DNA of 50,899 nt from an uncultured Granulicatella sp. (GTDB taxonomy: Bacteria > Bacillota > Bacilli > Lactobacillales > Aerococcaceae): assembly GCA_934193545.1 (NCBI GenBank), contig CAKPVL010000005.1:1-50899 (forward strand), given 5' to 3'. The notes beneath the pieces are model-generated. The model searched no databases, had not been told where the DNA came from, and saw only the letters and a list, made by a program, of their open reading frames with translations. Of this stretch, positions 9,012-17,862 are shown piece by piece. Positions within the stretch are counted from its first letter, which is position 1. The number at the start of each line of letters is the position of its first letter. Both the position numbers and the translations under genes were made by a program.

Positions 9012-9040
9012 AGTTTACTAACTTATTCCTCTTGTTGCAA
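9012..9040 (-). promoter_or_regulatory. Probable dinG promoter
   Basis: Minus strand: TTGCAA (9035-9040), a 17-bp spacer and TAAACT (9012-9017). Each box matches 4 of 6 consensus bases. It lies between the glgD terminator and the dinG ribosome site. Confidence 0.45.
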
Positions 9041-9070
9041 ACAGTAGAAAGATTTTAAGCCAAAAAAAGA

Positions 9071-9091
9071 AGCTTGAGCAATGCCCAAGCT
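9071..9091 (-). terminator. Terminator of the glgBCD operon
   Basis: AGCTTG and CAAGCT arms with inner GC pairs form a stem around a 3-nt loop; a run of seven U follows on the minus strand. It lies 25 bp after the glgD stop and isolates the glycogen operon from dinG. Confidence 0.85.
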
Positions 9092-9115
9092 ATCTTTTAT
9101 CATTTTGAAAGTTGA

Positions 9116-10228
9116 TTAAACGGTTTTACCTTTATCAATCACGACTTGTACTTCTTCTGTACCTGTTAAAACAGTATGTTGTTTTACCGTAACATCTTTA
9201 TCAGCAATCACATACTCTAAATGAGCACCTGATTTAATCACGGTATTTGAAAGAATGATACTGTTACGAACAACCGCACCTTCTTCTACGACAACATCAC
9301 GGAAGATAATACTATTTTCAACGGTACCTCGAATCTTCGTACCATCTCCGAGAATCGAATTCTTCACTAAAGCCTTCTTACCATAGCTTGTCGGAACCGT
9401 ATCTTTAACACGTGTAATCACTTGAGTCCCTGAAAGGAATACATCCTGAAGATTTTCAAAATCAAGCATTTCCATATTTAAATCATAGTAATCTTTAATC
9501 GTATTTACGACTTTCAAGTATCCTTTGATTTGATATGCAAATACACGTAATGTTTCAAGGTTCTTAGCGATATAGTCACGTAAGATATCTTCCCAACCAA
9601 GTGTTAATCCTTTTTTCACGATACCATTGAATAGTTCCTTCGTTAAAATATAGATTTTCACTTGTGTCGCACATTCATTGTCAGAGCCGTCGAAGTGATA
9701 AAGTGACTCATATACTTGATGGTTTTTATCAAAGATAATTTGAGACTCACCTACTGTTGGTTTGCGATACGTATACGCAACAGTGATATCAGAACCAGTA
9801 TCTAAGTGATATTGGAACATTTCTTTAAAATCAATTTTCCCGATAATGTTTGTATCAGCTAAAATTACAAACTCTTCATCTAAATCTTGCGTATACACCA
9901 TTGTATTGGCTAACGCTTCGATTTTATTTTGCGGGATACGTGTTGATAAGTAGTTTGACATCGGAGTAATAATCTTCAAACCACGGTGTTTACGGTTTAA
10001 ATCCCAATCTTTCCCTGAAGCGACATGATCCAGTAAAGACTTGTAATTATGATTCGTTAATAATGCAATATTATCTATATCTGCATGAACAAGAGATGAA
10101 AGCATAAAGTCCACCATACGATAACGAGAAATTACTGGTAAAGCGGCTGCCGTACGATTTCTGACTAAACCTTGAAGGTCGTCATTTCTATAATTATCTG
10201 CAAACAATACACAAAACGCTTTGATCAT
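9116..10228 (-). CDS. glgD: GlgD, non-catalytic/regulatory subunit of ADP-glucose pyrophosphorylase
   Basis: A paralogue of GlgC with the nucleotidyltransferase fold (1-240) and a C-terminal left-handed beta-helix (about 270-370, repeats like SIIFRDVVVEEGAVV). The catalytic signature GGxGTRL is missing: the N-terminus reads CVLFADNYRNDDLQGL instead, as in Gram-positive GlgD subunits. In family members GlgC-GlgD heterotetramers are more active than GlgC alone. The ATG at 10228 is chosen because GGAGG lies 8-9 nt upstream; a TTG 15 bp earlier overlaps glgC and has no ribosome site. It lies one base after the glgC stop, so the two subunits are probably translationally coupled. 370 residues. Confidence 0.93.
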   Translation of the reverse strand: MIKAFCVLFADNYRNDDLQGLVRNRTAAALPVISRYRMVDFMLSSLVHADIDNIALLTNHNYKSLLDHVASGKDWDLNRKHRGLKIITPMSNYLSTRIPQNKIEALANTMVYTQDLDEEFVILADTNIIGKIDFKEMFQYHLDTGSDITVAYTYRKPTVGESQIIFDKNHQVYESLYHFDGSDNECATQVKIYILTKELFNGIVKKGLTLGWEDILRDYIAKNLETLRVFAYQIKGYLKVVNTIKDYYDLNMEMLDFENLQDVFLSGTQVITRVKDTVPTSYGKKALVKNSILGDGTKIRGTVENSIIFRDVVVEEGAVVRNSIILSNTVIKSGAHLEYVIADKDVTVKQHTVLTGTEEVQVVIDKGKTV

Positions 10229-10229
10229 A

Positions 10230-11402
10230 TTAATTTCCTCCAACTTTCGTATCTTCTTCTACCACTTCGAAATTGCCGATAACGGTAATCATATCTTTAC
10301 CAAGTTCAATTTCTTCATGGCCTACAGTCACACCGCTTTTGACAACCGTGCCTTCTGCAATAATTGAGTTCACAACTGTTGCGCCCTCTTCAATGACCGC
10401 ATTCTGCATGATGATACTTCCAAGGACTTTAGAATTTTGAGCAATCGATACTCCAGACGATACAATTGATTCATGGACTTTTCCGAGTACAATTGTTCCA
10501 TCTGAAATCATTGATTCAGTCACTTCGGCGCTCTCTCCGATATATTGAGGAAGTCTGCCTTCATGGCGGTAGTAGATTTTCCATGATTTATCGGCAATAT
10601 TAAACTCATCTCTGCGTTTAATTAAGTCCATATTTGCTTCCCATAGACTTTCGATAGTACCTACGTCTTTCCAATATCCTGCAAATGGGAAAGCGTAAAT
10701 ACGACGGTCTTCTTCAAGTAACATTGGAATAATGTTTTTACCGAAGTCTTTTTCACTTTCTGGATTTTCTTCATCACGAATTAAATACTCTTTAAGCACT
10801 TTCCAGTTAAAGATGTAAATCCCCATCGATGCTTTAGTTGAAACCGGATGTTCAGGTTTTTCCAAGAATTCTATGATACGTAAATCATCATCCGTATTTA
10901 AAATACCGAAACGACTTGCTTCTTCTAGTGGGACATTAATATGAGCAACCGTCAAGTCTGCTTTTTTCTCTTTATGGAATTCAAGCATCTTGTTGTAGTT
11001 CATTTTATAAATATGGTCCCCAGATAAGATTAATACGTACTCTGGATCATACTGCTCGATATACTTAATATTTTGATAAATAGCATTGGCAGTCCCTTTA
11101 TACCATTCCCCTGTTTTTCCGGCTGTATATGGAGGAAGAATTGTTAACCCTCCGTCTACACGGTCTAAGTCCCAAGGGTTCCCATTTCCCATGTAAGAGT
11201 TCAACTCAAGAGGCATAAACTGAGTTAACACCCCAACAGTAGAAATCCCTGAATTTGCGCAGTTTGAGAGAGGAAAATCGATGATACGATACTTCCCGCC
11301 AAAAGGAACAGCTGGTTTCGCCATATCCTTTGTTAGTACTTGCAAGCGAGTTCCTTGTCCGCCTGCGAGTAGCATTGCTACGATTTCTTGCTTTCTTGCC
11401 AT
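10230..11402 (-). CDS. glgC: Glucose-1-phosphate adenylyltransferase, catalytic subunit
   Basis: Makes ADP-glucose from ATP and glucose-1-phosphate, the committed step of bacterial glycogen synthesis. The phosphate-binding signature AGGQGTRL is at 13-20, followed by [31 protein letters not shown] holds the metal-binding Asp near 129, and [16 protein letters not shown] near 225-240 is the sugar-phosphate site. The C-terminal beta-helix (about 290-390) mediates oligomerisation and allosteric control. 390 residues is typical. GGAGG precedes the ATG, 15 bp after glgB. Second gene of glgB-glgC-glgD. Confidence 0.97.
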   Translation of the reverse strand: MARKQEIVAMLLAGGQGTRLQVLTKDMAKPAVPFGGKYRIIDFPLSNCANSGISTVGVLTQFMPLELNSYMGNGNPWDLDRVDGGLTILPPYTAGKTGEWYKGTANAIYQNIKYIEQYDPEYVLILSGDHIYKMNYNKMLEFHKEKKADLTVAHINVPLEEASRFGILNTDDDLRIIEFLEKPEHPVSTKASMGIYIFNWKVLKEYLIRDEENPESEKDFGKNIIPMLLEEDRRIYAFPFAGYWKDVGTIESLWEANMDLIKRRDEFNIADKSWKIYYRHEGRLPQYIGESAEVTESMISDGTIVLGKVHESIVSSGVSIAQNSKVLGSIIMQNAVIEEGATVVNSIIAEGTVVKSGVTVGHEEIELGKDMITVIGNFEVVEEDTKVGGN

Positions 11403-11417
11403 ACGTCCAACCTCCGA

Positions 11418-13271
11418 TTATTGATTGTTAATGATATACAGTGTAGAAAACGGTGGTACATTCACCGCGAGTGTATAATCAAATCCTTTATGTGGTTTCG
11501 TAACTGTATGAAGTCCACGATTCACCACTCCAGATCCGTTATACTTCTTAGCGTCAGAGTTGAGAGCAACTTTATAGCTTCCCCATTTCGAAACGCCAAT
11601 TTCGTAATTCTTAATGTAGTTCCCTGAGAAGTTTGAGATAACAATGACTGAATCTCCTTTAGAATTCATCCTTGAGAAGACGAAGCAGTTATTCCAAACA
11701 TCTTCAACTTCATGCCATCTGAAACCAGTCCAGCCACCATCTAATTGCCACATCTCAGAATGTTTCTTATAGAAAGCATTCAAGTCTTTCACATAGCGAT
11801 GTGTCGCATCATGAATAGGATATTTGAGTAAGAACCAATCTAGTTCACGTTCCTCATTCCACTCAATCATTTGAGGAATTTCATTTCCCATGAAGTTTAA
11901 TTTCTTACCAGGGTGAGCCATCATATAACCCATGAAAGCCCTGTAGTTAGAAAACTTATCTTCATAAGAAACAGACGCTTTATCTAGCAATGATTTCTTC
12001 CCGTGAACCACTTCGTCATGAGAAATTGGTAAAATGTAATTCTCTGAGAAGGCGTACATCATCGAGAAGGTAAATTGATTATGGATGCCCCCTCTAAATA
12101 GAGGATCTTTCTCTAAGTAATCTAGAGAGTCATTCATCCAACCCATATTCCATTTGAAGTGGAATCCAAGTCCTCCTTCTTCTACTGGTTTTGTCACACC
12201 AGCAAAAGCAGTTGACTCTTCAGCAATCATCATGACACCTGGATATTCATTACGTACATAATCATTCAGAGATTGAATAAATCGAATCGCTTCTAGGTTT
12301 TCAAATCCTCCGTAAATATTACGAGCTGATTCTTCTTCACTTCTGCAGTAGTTATAGAACAACATTGAACTTACAGCATCCACGCGAAGACCGTCGATGT
12401 GGAATTTTTCAAGCCAGAATACTGCACTTGAATACAAGAATGAAACAACTTCAGTCTTGCCGTAATCAAATGCTCTCGTTCCCCATCCTTTATGTTCTTG
12501 GATACGAGGGTCACCGTATTCATAGCAAGGTGTGCCATCGAATTCATATAACCCAAAAGCATCTTTTGTAAAGTGACCAGGTACCCAGTCTAAAATAATT
12601 CCGATGTTTGCTTTATGACATTCATCCACAAAATACATTAAATCTTCTGGAGTTCCAAATCTTGAAGTTGCTGCGAAGAATCCCGTTACTTGATACCCCC
12701 ATGACTTATCATACGGATATTCGGTAATTGGTAACAATTCAATATGCGTGTAGTTCATCTCTTTCACATACGGAATGAGTACATCCACTAACTCACGATA
12801 AGAATACGGATCACCATTTTCTTTCTTCTTAAAGGAGCCTAGCTCAACTTCATAAATGTTTAACGGTAGTTGAAAAGGGACGGTTCTTTGTTTCATCCAC
12901 TTTTCGTCAGACCATTGGAATTCAGGAAAATCGTATACTTTAGATGCTGTTTTCGGTCTTGTTTCTGCATGGCGTGCATATGGATCTGCTTTCCATAACC
13001 AATCTCCATGATGCGGAACAATCACGTATTTATAGGCATCGTACTCTTTTACATTTGGAATTGTGATTTCATAAATCCCATTTTGATTAATACGCTCCAT
13101 CTTGTAATCAGTTGGTCTCCATTCACAGAAATCCCCCGTTACATAAACCTCTTTTGCATTTGGAGCCCATACGCGGAATGTACATTCGTTGTCACCTAAG
13201 AAGCTACCAAGGAACTCATAACTATGAAAATTCCTTCCTTCATGAAATAAATATTCTGCTAGTTGTTGCAC
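11418..13271 (-). CDS. glgB: 1,4-alpha-glucan branching enzyme (GH13_9)
   Basis: Transfers alpha-1,4 oligoglucan segments to 6-OH positions to make glycogen branches. A CBM48 domain (about 20-110, with FRVWAPNAKEVYVTGDF) precedes the GH13 barrel. The nucleophile is Asp298 in HIDGLRVDAV, the acid/base Glu351 in MMIAEESTAF, and the third acid is in ISHDEVVHGK. 617 residues lacks the extra N1 domain of E. coli GlgB, as is common in Firmicutes. The start is GTG with AAAGGAG upstream; an out-of-frame ATG-GCT-TAG mini-ORF lies between the ribosome site and the GTG. First gene of glgBCD, with an extended -10 promoter and a cre-like site in its leader. Confidence 0.97.
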   Translation of the reverse strand: MQQLAEYLFHEGRNFHSYEFLGSFLGDNECTFRVWAPNAKEVYVTGDFCEWRPTDYKMERINQNGIYEITIPNVKEYDAYKYVIVPHHGDWLWKADPYARHAETRPKTASKVYDFPEFQWSDEKWMKQRTVPFQLPLNIYEVELGSFKKKENGDPYSYRELVDVLIPYVKEMNYTHIELLPITEYPYDKSWGYQVTGFFAATSRFGTPEDLMYFVDECHKANIGIILDWVPGHFTKDAFGLYEFDGTPCYEYGDPRIQEHKGWGTRAFDYGKTEVVSFLYSSAVFWLEKFHIDGLRVDAVSSMLFYNYCRSEEESARNIYGGFENLEAIRFIQSLNDYVRNEYPGVMMIAEESTAFAGVTKPVEEGGLGFHFKWNMGWMNDSLDYLEKDPLFRGGIHNQFTFSMMYAFSENYILPISHDEVVHGKKSLLDKASVSYEDKFSNYRAFMGYMMAHPGKKLNFMGNEIPQMIEWNEERELDWFLLKYPIHDATHRYVKDLNAFYKKHSEMWQLDGGWTGFRWHEVEDVWNNCFVFSRMNSKGDSVIVISNFSGNYIKNYEIGVSKWGSYKVALNSDAKKYNGSGVVNRGLHTVTKPHKGFDYTLAVNVPPFSTLYIINNQ

Positions 13272-13310
13272 TAAGCCATCACTCCTTTACGCATTCGCTC
13301 ACAAAAAAGA

Positions 13311-13324
13311 AATAAGCGTTTTCA
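13311..13324 (-). promoter_or_regulatory. Candidate catabolite-responsive element (cre) in the glgB leader
   Basis: TGAAAACGCTTATT on the minus strand matches the cre consensus TGWAANCGNTNWCA at 12 of 14 positions (last two differ). It lies about 50-60 nt downstream of the predicted glgB start point, a roadblock position for CcpA. Confidence 0.5.
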
Positions 13325-13378
13325 TATTTGGGATAAAAAATTAGAGAAGGTTGATATTGATACATTTCTCTTGCTTAA

Positions 13379-13387
13379 ATTATAACA
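13379..13387 (-). promoter_or_regulatory. glgB promoter, extended -10
   Basis: Minus strand TGTTATAAT is a perfect extended -10. The -35 region (CTGTGA at 13402-13407, spacer 17) is poor, which suits an activated promoter. The leader is about 100 nt. Confidence 0.7.
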
Positions 13388-13408
13388 TATTTCTTTAATT
13401 TTCACAGT

Positions 13409-13467
13409 GGGTTTCATGAATTTTCTTAAAAATTTTTGTTTAATTCTCTGTACTTTTCATGAAACCC
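13409..13467. promoter_or_regulatory. Mirror-image operator pair between glgB and the GH13 gene
   Basis: Arms GGGTTTCATGAA (13409-13420) and TTCATGAAACCC (13456-13467) are exact reverse complements separated by 35 bp. Each contains the palindrome TTCATGAA; the two centres are 43 bp apart, about four helical turns. Each arm ends 1-3 bp upstream of the -35 region of one of the two divergent promoters. The layout suggests one regulator acting on both genes. Confidence 0.55.
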
Positions 13468-13470
13468 GTT

Positions 13471-13500
13471 TTGGTATCACTTTTCACTACTTTGTATTAC
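13471..13500 (+). promoter_or_regulatory. Probable promoter of the GH13 gene
   Basis: TTGGTA (13471-13476), an 18-bp spacer and TATTAC (13495-13500), immediately beside the operator arm. An alternative -10 is TACAAT at 13498-13503. Both are weak, consistent with regulation. Confidence 0.45.
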
Positions 13501-13534
13501 AATGAACGTAGATTGACAAAAAAAGGGGCCTATT

Positions 13535-15379
13535 ATGATTTTCTATCACTCACTAAAAAATAAGTATCCTTCAGGAGCAGTGACGGATAACCAAACTATT
13601 TTTATACAAGTTAAAGTTACGAAAGAGACTCGCCTCTCTTCTATCCAATTAGTACTTAAAGAAGATTTAACGCAAACAACAAGCATCTATCATCCAAGTC
13701 GTTCTACGATTGAAGCAGATGCGACTTTATACTCATTTGAAATTTCACCATTGCATTCAGGACTATATTTCTACTACTTTGAAGTTCGTTCTGAAATCGG
13801 TACTTACTTCCTTAGCAACCATGATTTCCATGCAGTTCCTGTTCTCAACTATCATGAGATTAACAGCTGGCAATTAACGGTTTACGAAGAACAATTCACG
13901 ACTCCAGAATGGTTTAAGGGTGGAATTATGTATCAAATCTTCCCAGACCGATTCAAGAAAAGTGATAAATATAAAGCGAAAAAAGCAGCCAATGAAGAGA
14001 TTCGTTACCGTCATGATGAGTGGGACGAATTGCCTCAATCAAGTATCACACATGAAAATTACAAAGCGCAGGATTTCTATCTTGGGAATTTAAAGGGAAT
14101 CGAAGAAGAACTCGAACACTTCAAAGCCTTAAATGTGAACTGTATTTATTTAAATCCAATTATGGAGAGCCCAGATAACCACCGCTACTCCACAGCGGAT
14201 TATTTCAATGTGGATCCTTACTTAGGAACGAATGAAGACTTTAAAAAACTTTGTGCGAAATTCAGAAAAAATGGAATCGAAATTATTTTAGACGGTGTAT
14301 TTAGCCATACTGGTGATGACAGTATTTATTTCAACAAACAAGGTCATTATGATAGTGTTGGTGCCTATAACTCAGCTGAGTCTCCATACTATCCATGGTT
14401 TAGCTTTATGGACTTCCCAGATACGTATCACTCTTGGTGGGGCTTTACAAACCTTCCAACGGTGAACAAATTGGAACCTTCCTATATGAAATTTATCAAT
14501 GATCCAAAAACCGGTGTCTTACCCTTCTGGCAACATCTTGGGATTGGTGGCTGGCGTTTAGACGTTGCGGATGAATTTCCAGACGAGTTCTTAGATGCAT
14601 TACGAGTAACTGTTAAACAAACAGACCCAAATGCCCTCATTATTGGTGAAGTTTGGGAAGATGCGACTACGAAATTTGCTTATGACCATCGCCGCCGTTA
14701 TTTCTTAGGAAAACAACTGGACAGCGTGATGAACTACCCTTGGAAAGATGCGATTATCAATTTTGTTCAAACAAAGAACTCACACGCTTTACGCTATGCC
14801 ATTGAAGAAATCATTGATCATTATCCAAAACCTGCTCTAGACGTTCTAATGAACTTACTCGATAGTCACGATACGGAACGTATTATTACAAAAATTGGCT
14901 TTGGTGATACGGAAGCTGTTCCACTTCATGAGCGACCAACACTTGAATTAACCGGCGCTGAACTTGAGGATGCGATTCAAAAACTAAAAATCGCAAGTTT
15001 CATTCAATTTACTCTACCTGGTGTGCCTTCGATTTATTATGGGGATGAAATTGGAATGCAAGGATTCCGTGATCCTTATAACCGTAAGACATTCAGCAAG
15101 AAAGAAATCAACGAAGAAATCTTCGAGCATTATAAAGCATTAACAGCTTTTAGAACAGAAAACAAAGAAGACTTCAAGGGAGATTTCCATGTCATTTACG
15201 AAAACAATGGATGCCTTGTGTACCAACGTGGCTCTCTCCTATGTGCCGTGAATATGAATGAACATACGGAATACATTGAAGGTCTTCATGGAAAACAAAT
15301 TTTTGCAAGTCACCAAATAAGAAACCATCCAAACGGACTTCTTGTTCCTGCATTTGGCTTTGCAGCATATGAAATTTAA
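13535..15379 (+). CDS. Cytoplasmic GH13 neopullulanase/cyclomaltodextrinase-type amylase
   Basis: A 614-residue alpha-glucan hydrolase without signal peptide. Residues 1-110 form a CBM34-like N-terminal beta domain. The barrel begins at GGIMYQIFPDRF (129-140) and has LDGVFSHTG (252-260), nucleophile Asp343 (GGWRLDVADE), acid/base Glu372 (IIGEVWED) and Asp446 (LLDSHDTERI). This N-domain plus catalytic set is typical of the GH13_20 group, which degrades maltodextrins, cyclodextrins or pullulan. In lactobacilli a related gene ends the glycogen operon and trims glycogen branches. Here it is transcribed against the glg genes and lies between glgB and glgP. Its start follows an AAAGGGG site. Exact substrate and linkage specificity cannot be read from sequence. 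Confidence 0.92.
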   Translation: MIFYHSLKNKYPSGAVTDNQTIFIQVKVTKETRLSSIQLVLKEDLTQTTSIYHPSRSTIEADATLYSFEISPLHSGLYFYYFEVRSEIGTYFLSNHDFHAVPVLNYHEINSWQLTVYEEQFTTPEWFKGGIMYQIFPDRFKKSDKYKAKKAANEEIRYRHDEWDELPQSSITHENYKAQDFYLGNLKGIEEELEHFKALNVNCIYLNPIMESPDNHRYSTADYFNVDPYLGTNEDFKKLCAKFRKNGIEIILDGVFSHTGDDSIYFNKQGHYDSVGAYNSAESPYYPWFSFMDFPDTYHSWWGFTNLPTVNKLEPSYMKFINDPKTGVLPFWQHLGIGGWRLDVADEFPDEFLDALRVTVKQTDPNALIIGEVWEDATTKFAYDHRRRYFLGKQLDSVMNYPWKDAIINFVQTKNSHALRYAIEEIIDHYPKPALDVLMNLLDSHDTERIITKIGFGDTEAVPLHERPTLELTGAELEDAIQKLKIASFIQFTLPGVPSIYYGDEIGMQGFRDPYNRKTFSKKEINEEIFEHYKALTAFRTENKEDFKGDFHVIYENNGCLVYQRGSLLCAVNMNEHTEYIEGLHGKQIFASHQIRNHPNGLLVPAFGFAAYEI

Positions 15380-15391
15380 TCCACAAAAAAA

Positions 15392-15428
15392 GATTCTCAC
15401 TGTGAGGCATACCTCACTTGTGAGAATC
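15392..15428. terminator. Bidirectional terminator between the GH13 gene and glgP
   Basis: GATTCTCAC pairs with GTGAGAATC, with an inner GTGAGG/CCTCAC helix, flanked by A7 on the left and T7 on the right. It can end both convergent transcripts. Confidence 0.9.
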
Positions 15429-15443
15429 TCTTTTTTTATTGGT

Positions 15444-17840
15444 TTAACCTTGAACAGGTTTGATGTGCCAAATGTCTTTTGCATATTCTTTAACTGAACG
15501 GTCAGCTGAGAAGATACCTGCATTTGCAATATTTGCGAGGCTCATCTTCATCCATTTAGATGAATCATTAAAGTCTTTTTCAATGCGTTCTTGCGCTTCG
15601 ACATAGCTATCAAAGTCAGCCAGACACATATAATGATCTTGAGTTAATAAGTAATCCACGATGAAGTTGAAGTTCATACCACCAACTGTCATTGTACGGA
15701 TGAAATCAAGAACGGTCTTAATCTTAGGTGAATTATTGTAGTATTCCCAAGGTTTGTATCCTTTAGCATATAACGCTTCTACTTCTTCTGTTTCTAAACC
15801 GAAGATGACAATATTGTCTTCGCCTACAGCTTCATAAATTTCAACGTTTGCTCCGTCCATTGTACCAAGAGTCACGGCACCATTTAACATCAGTTTCATG
15901 TTACCAGTACCACTCGCCTCTTTACCCGCTTGAGAGATTTGTTCACTCACATCCGCAGCTGGCAAGATGATTTCCGCTAATGTCACTTTGTAGTCTGGAA
16001 TGAATACTACTTTAATGTACTCACGTACTAATTCGTCACTTTCAATCATTTGAGAAATTGAGTGGATGAATTTAATAATGTTTTTCGCCATTTGGTAGCC
16101 TGAAGAAGCCTTCGCAGCGAAAATGAATGTACGTGGAGTTGGACGTAATCCATTGTATTTAATTTCATGATAAAGATATACAATGTGTAACGCATTTAAT
16201 AATTGGCGTTTGTATTCATGTAATCTCTTCACTTGTACGTCAAAGATTGAATGAGGATTTACTGAAATCGCAAGAGTTTCTTTGATGTAAGTCGCCAGTT
16301 GCTCTTTCTTCGTTAATTTAATGGCTTGTAAGTCTTTTAGTACTTTCTCATCATCTTTATAGGCATTCAATTTAGAAATGCCAGAGAGGTCTTTAATGAA
16401 GTCATCTCCGATTAAATTTTCTAAGTAAGTAGCAAGTTCTGGGTTTGCTTGACCTAACCAACGGCGGTGCGCAATCCCGTTTGTCACATTACCGAATTTA
16501 CCTGGATATAAATCGTTAAAGGCTTTAAACGTATCACGAACAAGAATATCACTATGCAGTTTTGATACCCCGTTTACATAATGACTACCTACGATAGAAA
16601 GATTTGCCATCTTAATCATGTCGTCATAAATAATCGCTGTATCACGTAATGTATATTGTTTTCCTTGTTCCATGACCCATAAGCAGAATCGTCTATTAAT
16701 TTCTTCAATAATTGAGTAAATACGTGGAAGAATTGGTTGGAATAAGGATACTGGCCATTTTTCCAATGCTTCTGCCATGATAGTGTGGTTTGTATACGCA
16801 AATGTCTTCGTGGTGATTTCCCACGCTTTATCCCATCCGTAGCCATACTCATCCACTAATAAGCGCATTAATTCAGCAACGCCCATTGCAGGGTGAGTAT
16901 CATTAATATGAAGCGCTACATGTTCTGAGAAGTTTTCTAATGTACCAAATTCACGGTAATGGTTCTTCACTAATTGTTGTAATGAAGCACTAATGAAGAA
17001 GTATTGTTGTTTAATACGTAACTCTTTACCTTCGTTCGTTACATCGGCTGGATATAATAACTTCGAAATAGAAGACGCAATTGCTTCTGCTTCTGATGAT
17101 TTAGAATATTCGCCGCGTTCAAATAGTTTCATATTGAAGCCAGTTTTGGCTTTGGCTTCCCATAAACGAAGTGTGTTTACGGCTGAAGAATCATAACCAG
17201 AGATTAATAAATCATATGGTTCCGCTTGGATTGAAGTATAGTTTTTGTGGTTCACTTTTAAGCCAGTTTCTGTCATCACTTGCTCTAATTCTCCACCAAA
17301 ACGTACTTCAACTTCTTCATCATTACGGTACACTAAGCCATATTTCCCAAGGTCTAACCATTGATCTGGGAATTCTTGTTGCCAACCGTTTGTAATCACT
17401 TGTTTGAAAATCCCATATTCGTAAAGAATTGAGAATCCTGTGACTGGATATTCATTACTTGTTAAGGCATCTAAATAACAAGCCGCAAGACGACCTAAAC
17501 CACCATTTCCTAGACCTGGATCTGGTTCCATATTGTAAATTTCATCGAGTGAAAAATTGTTTTCGCTCAAGAACTCTTTTGCTTCCTTTTCAATACCTAA
17601 ATTGAATAAGTTATTTCGAAGTGTACGTCCTACTAGGAATTCCATTGACATATAGTACGCACGTTTTTGACGAGTTTGTTTTAATGTTTGTTCAAAGCTG
17701 AATTTCTTTTCCATTAAAATATCACGAACAGATCTCATCATCGCTTCGTATACTTGTCTCTTACTTGCATTTGAGATGGTTACACCAAATTGATTCTTTA
17801 ATGAAGTTTCAACACGACTTGTTAAACTTTTTTCGACCAT
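15444..17840 (-). CDS. glgP: Glycogen/starch phosphorylase (GT35)
   Basis: Releases glucose-1-phosphate from glycogen chain ends by phosphorolysis. The 798-residue length is normal. The PLP lysine is K649 in SGTGNMKLMLNG, followed by TMDGANVEI. NGGLGRLAACYLDAL and SILYEYGIFKQ near the N-terminus, and VALHINDTHPAMGVAELMR, are family signatures. AAGGAGG precedes the ATG, which lies 22 bp after glgA, so the two form an operon. It returns glucose-1-phosphate to the pool that GlgC uses. No phosphoglucomutase gene lies nearby. Confidence 0.97.
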   Translation of the reverse strand: MVEKSLTSRVETSLKNQFGVTISNASKRQVYEAMMRSVRDILMEKKFSFEQTLKQTRQKRAYYMSMEFLVGRTLRNNLFNLGIEKEAKEFLSENNFSLDEIYNMEPDPGLGNGGLGRLAACYLDALTSNEYPVTGFSILYEYGIFKQVITNGWQQEFPDQWLDLGKYGLVYRNDEEVEVRFGGELEQVMTETGLKVNHKNYTSIQAEPYDLLISGYDSSAVNTLRLWEAKAKTGFNMKLFERGEYSKSSEAEAIASSISKLLYPADVTNEGKELRIKQQYFFISASLQQLVKNHYREFGTLENFSEHVALHINDTHPAMGVAELMRLLVDEYGYGWDKAWEITTKTFAYTNHTIMAEALEKWPVSLFQPILPRIYSIIEEINRRFCLWVMEQGKQYTLRDTAIIYDDMIKMANLSIVGSHYVNGVSKLHSDILVRDTFKAFNDLYPGKFGNVTNGIAHRRWLGQANPELATYLENLIGDDFIKDLSGISKLNAYKDDEKVLKDLQAIKLTKKEQLATYIKETLAISVNPHSIFDVQVKRLHEYKRQLLNALHIVYLYHEIKYNGLRPTPRTFIFAAKASSGYQMAKNIIKFIHSISQMIESDELVREYIKVVFIPDYKVTLAEIILPAADVSEQISQAGKEASGTGNMKLMLNGAVTLGTMDGANVEIYEAVGEDNIVIFGLETEEVEALYAKGYKPWEYYNNSPKIKTVLDFIRTMTVGGMNFNFIVDYLLTQDHYMCLADFDSYVEAQERIEKDFNDSSKWMKMSLANIANAGIFSADRSVKEYAKDIWHIKPVQG

Positions 17841-17862
17841 TTAAGAGCCTCCTTCTTATTTT

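Noticed and set aside
13471..13530. cre site in the GH13 promoter
   Set aside because: TGAAACCCGTTTTG-like sequence next to the operator arm has the CG in the wrong position and lacks the terminal CA.
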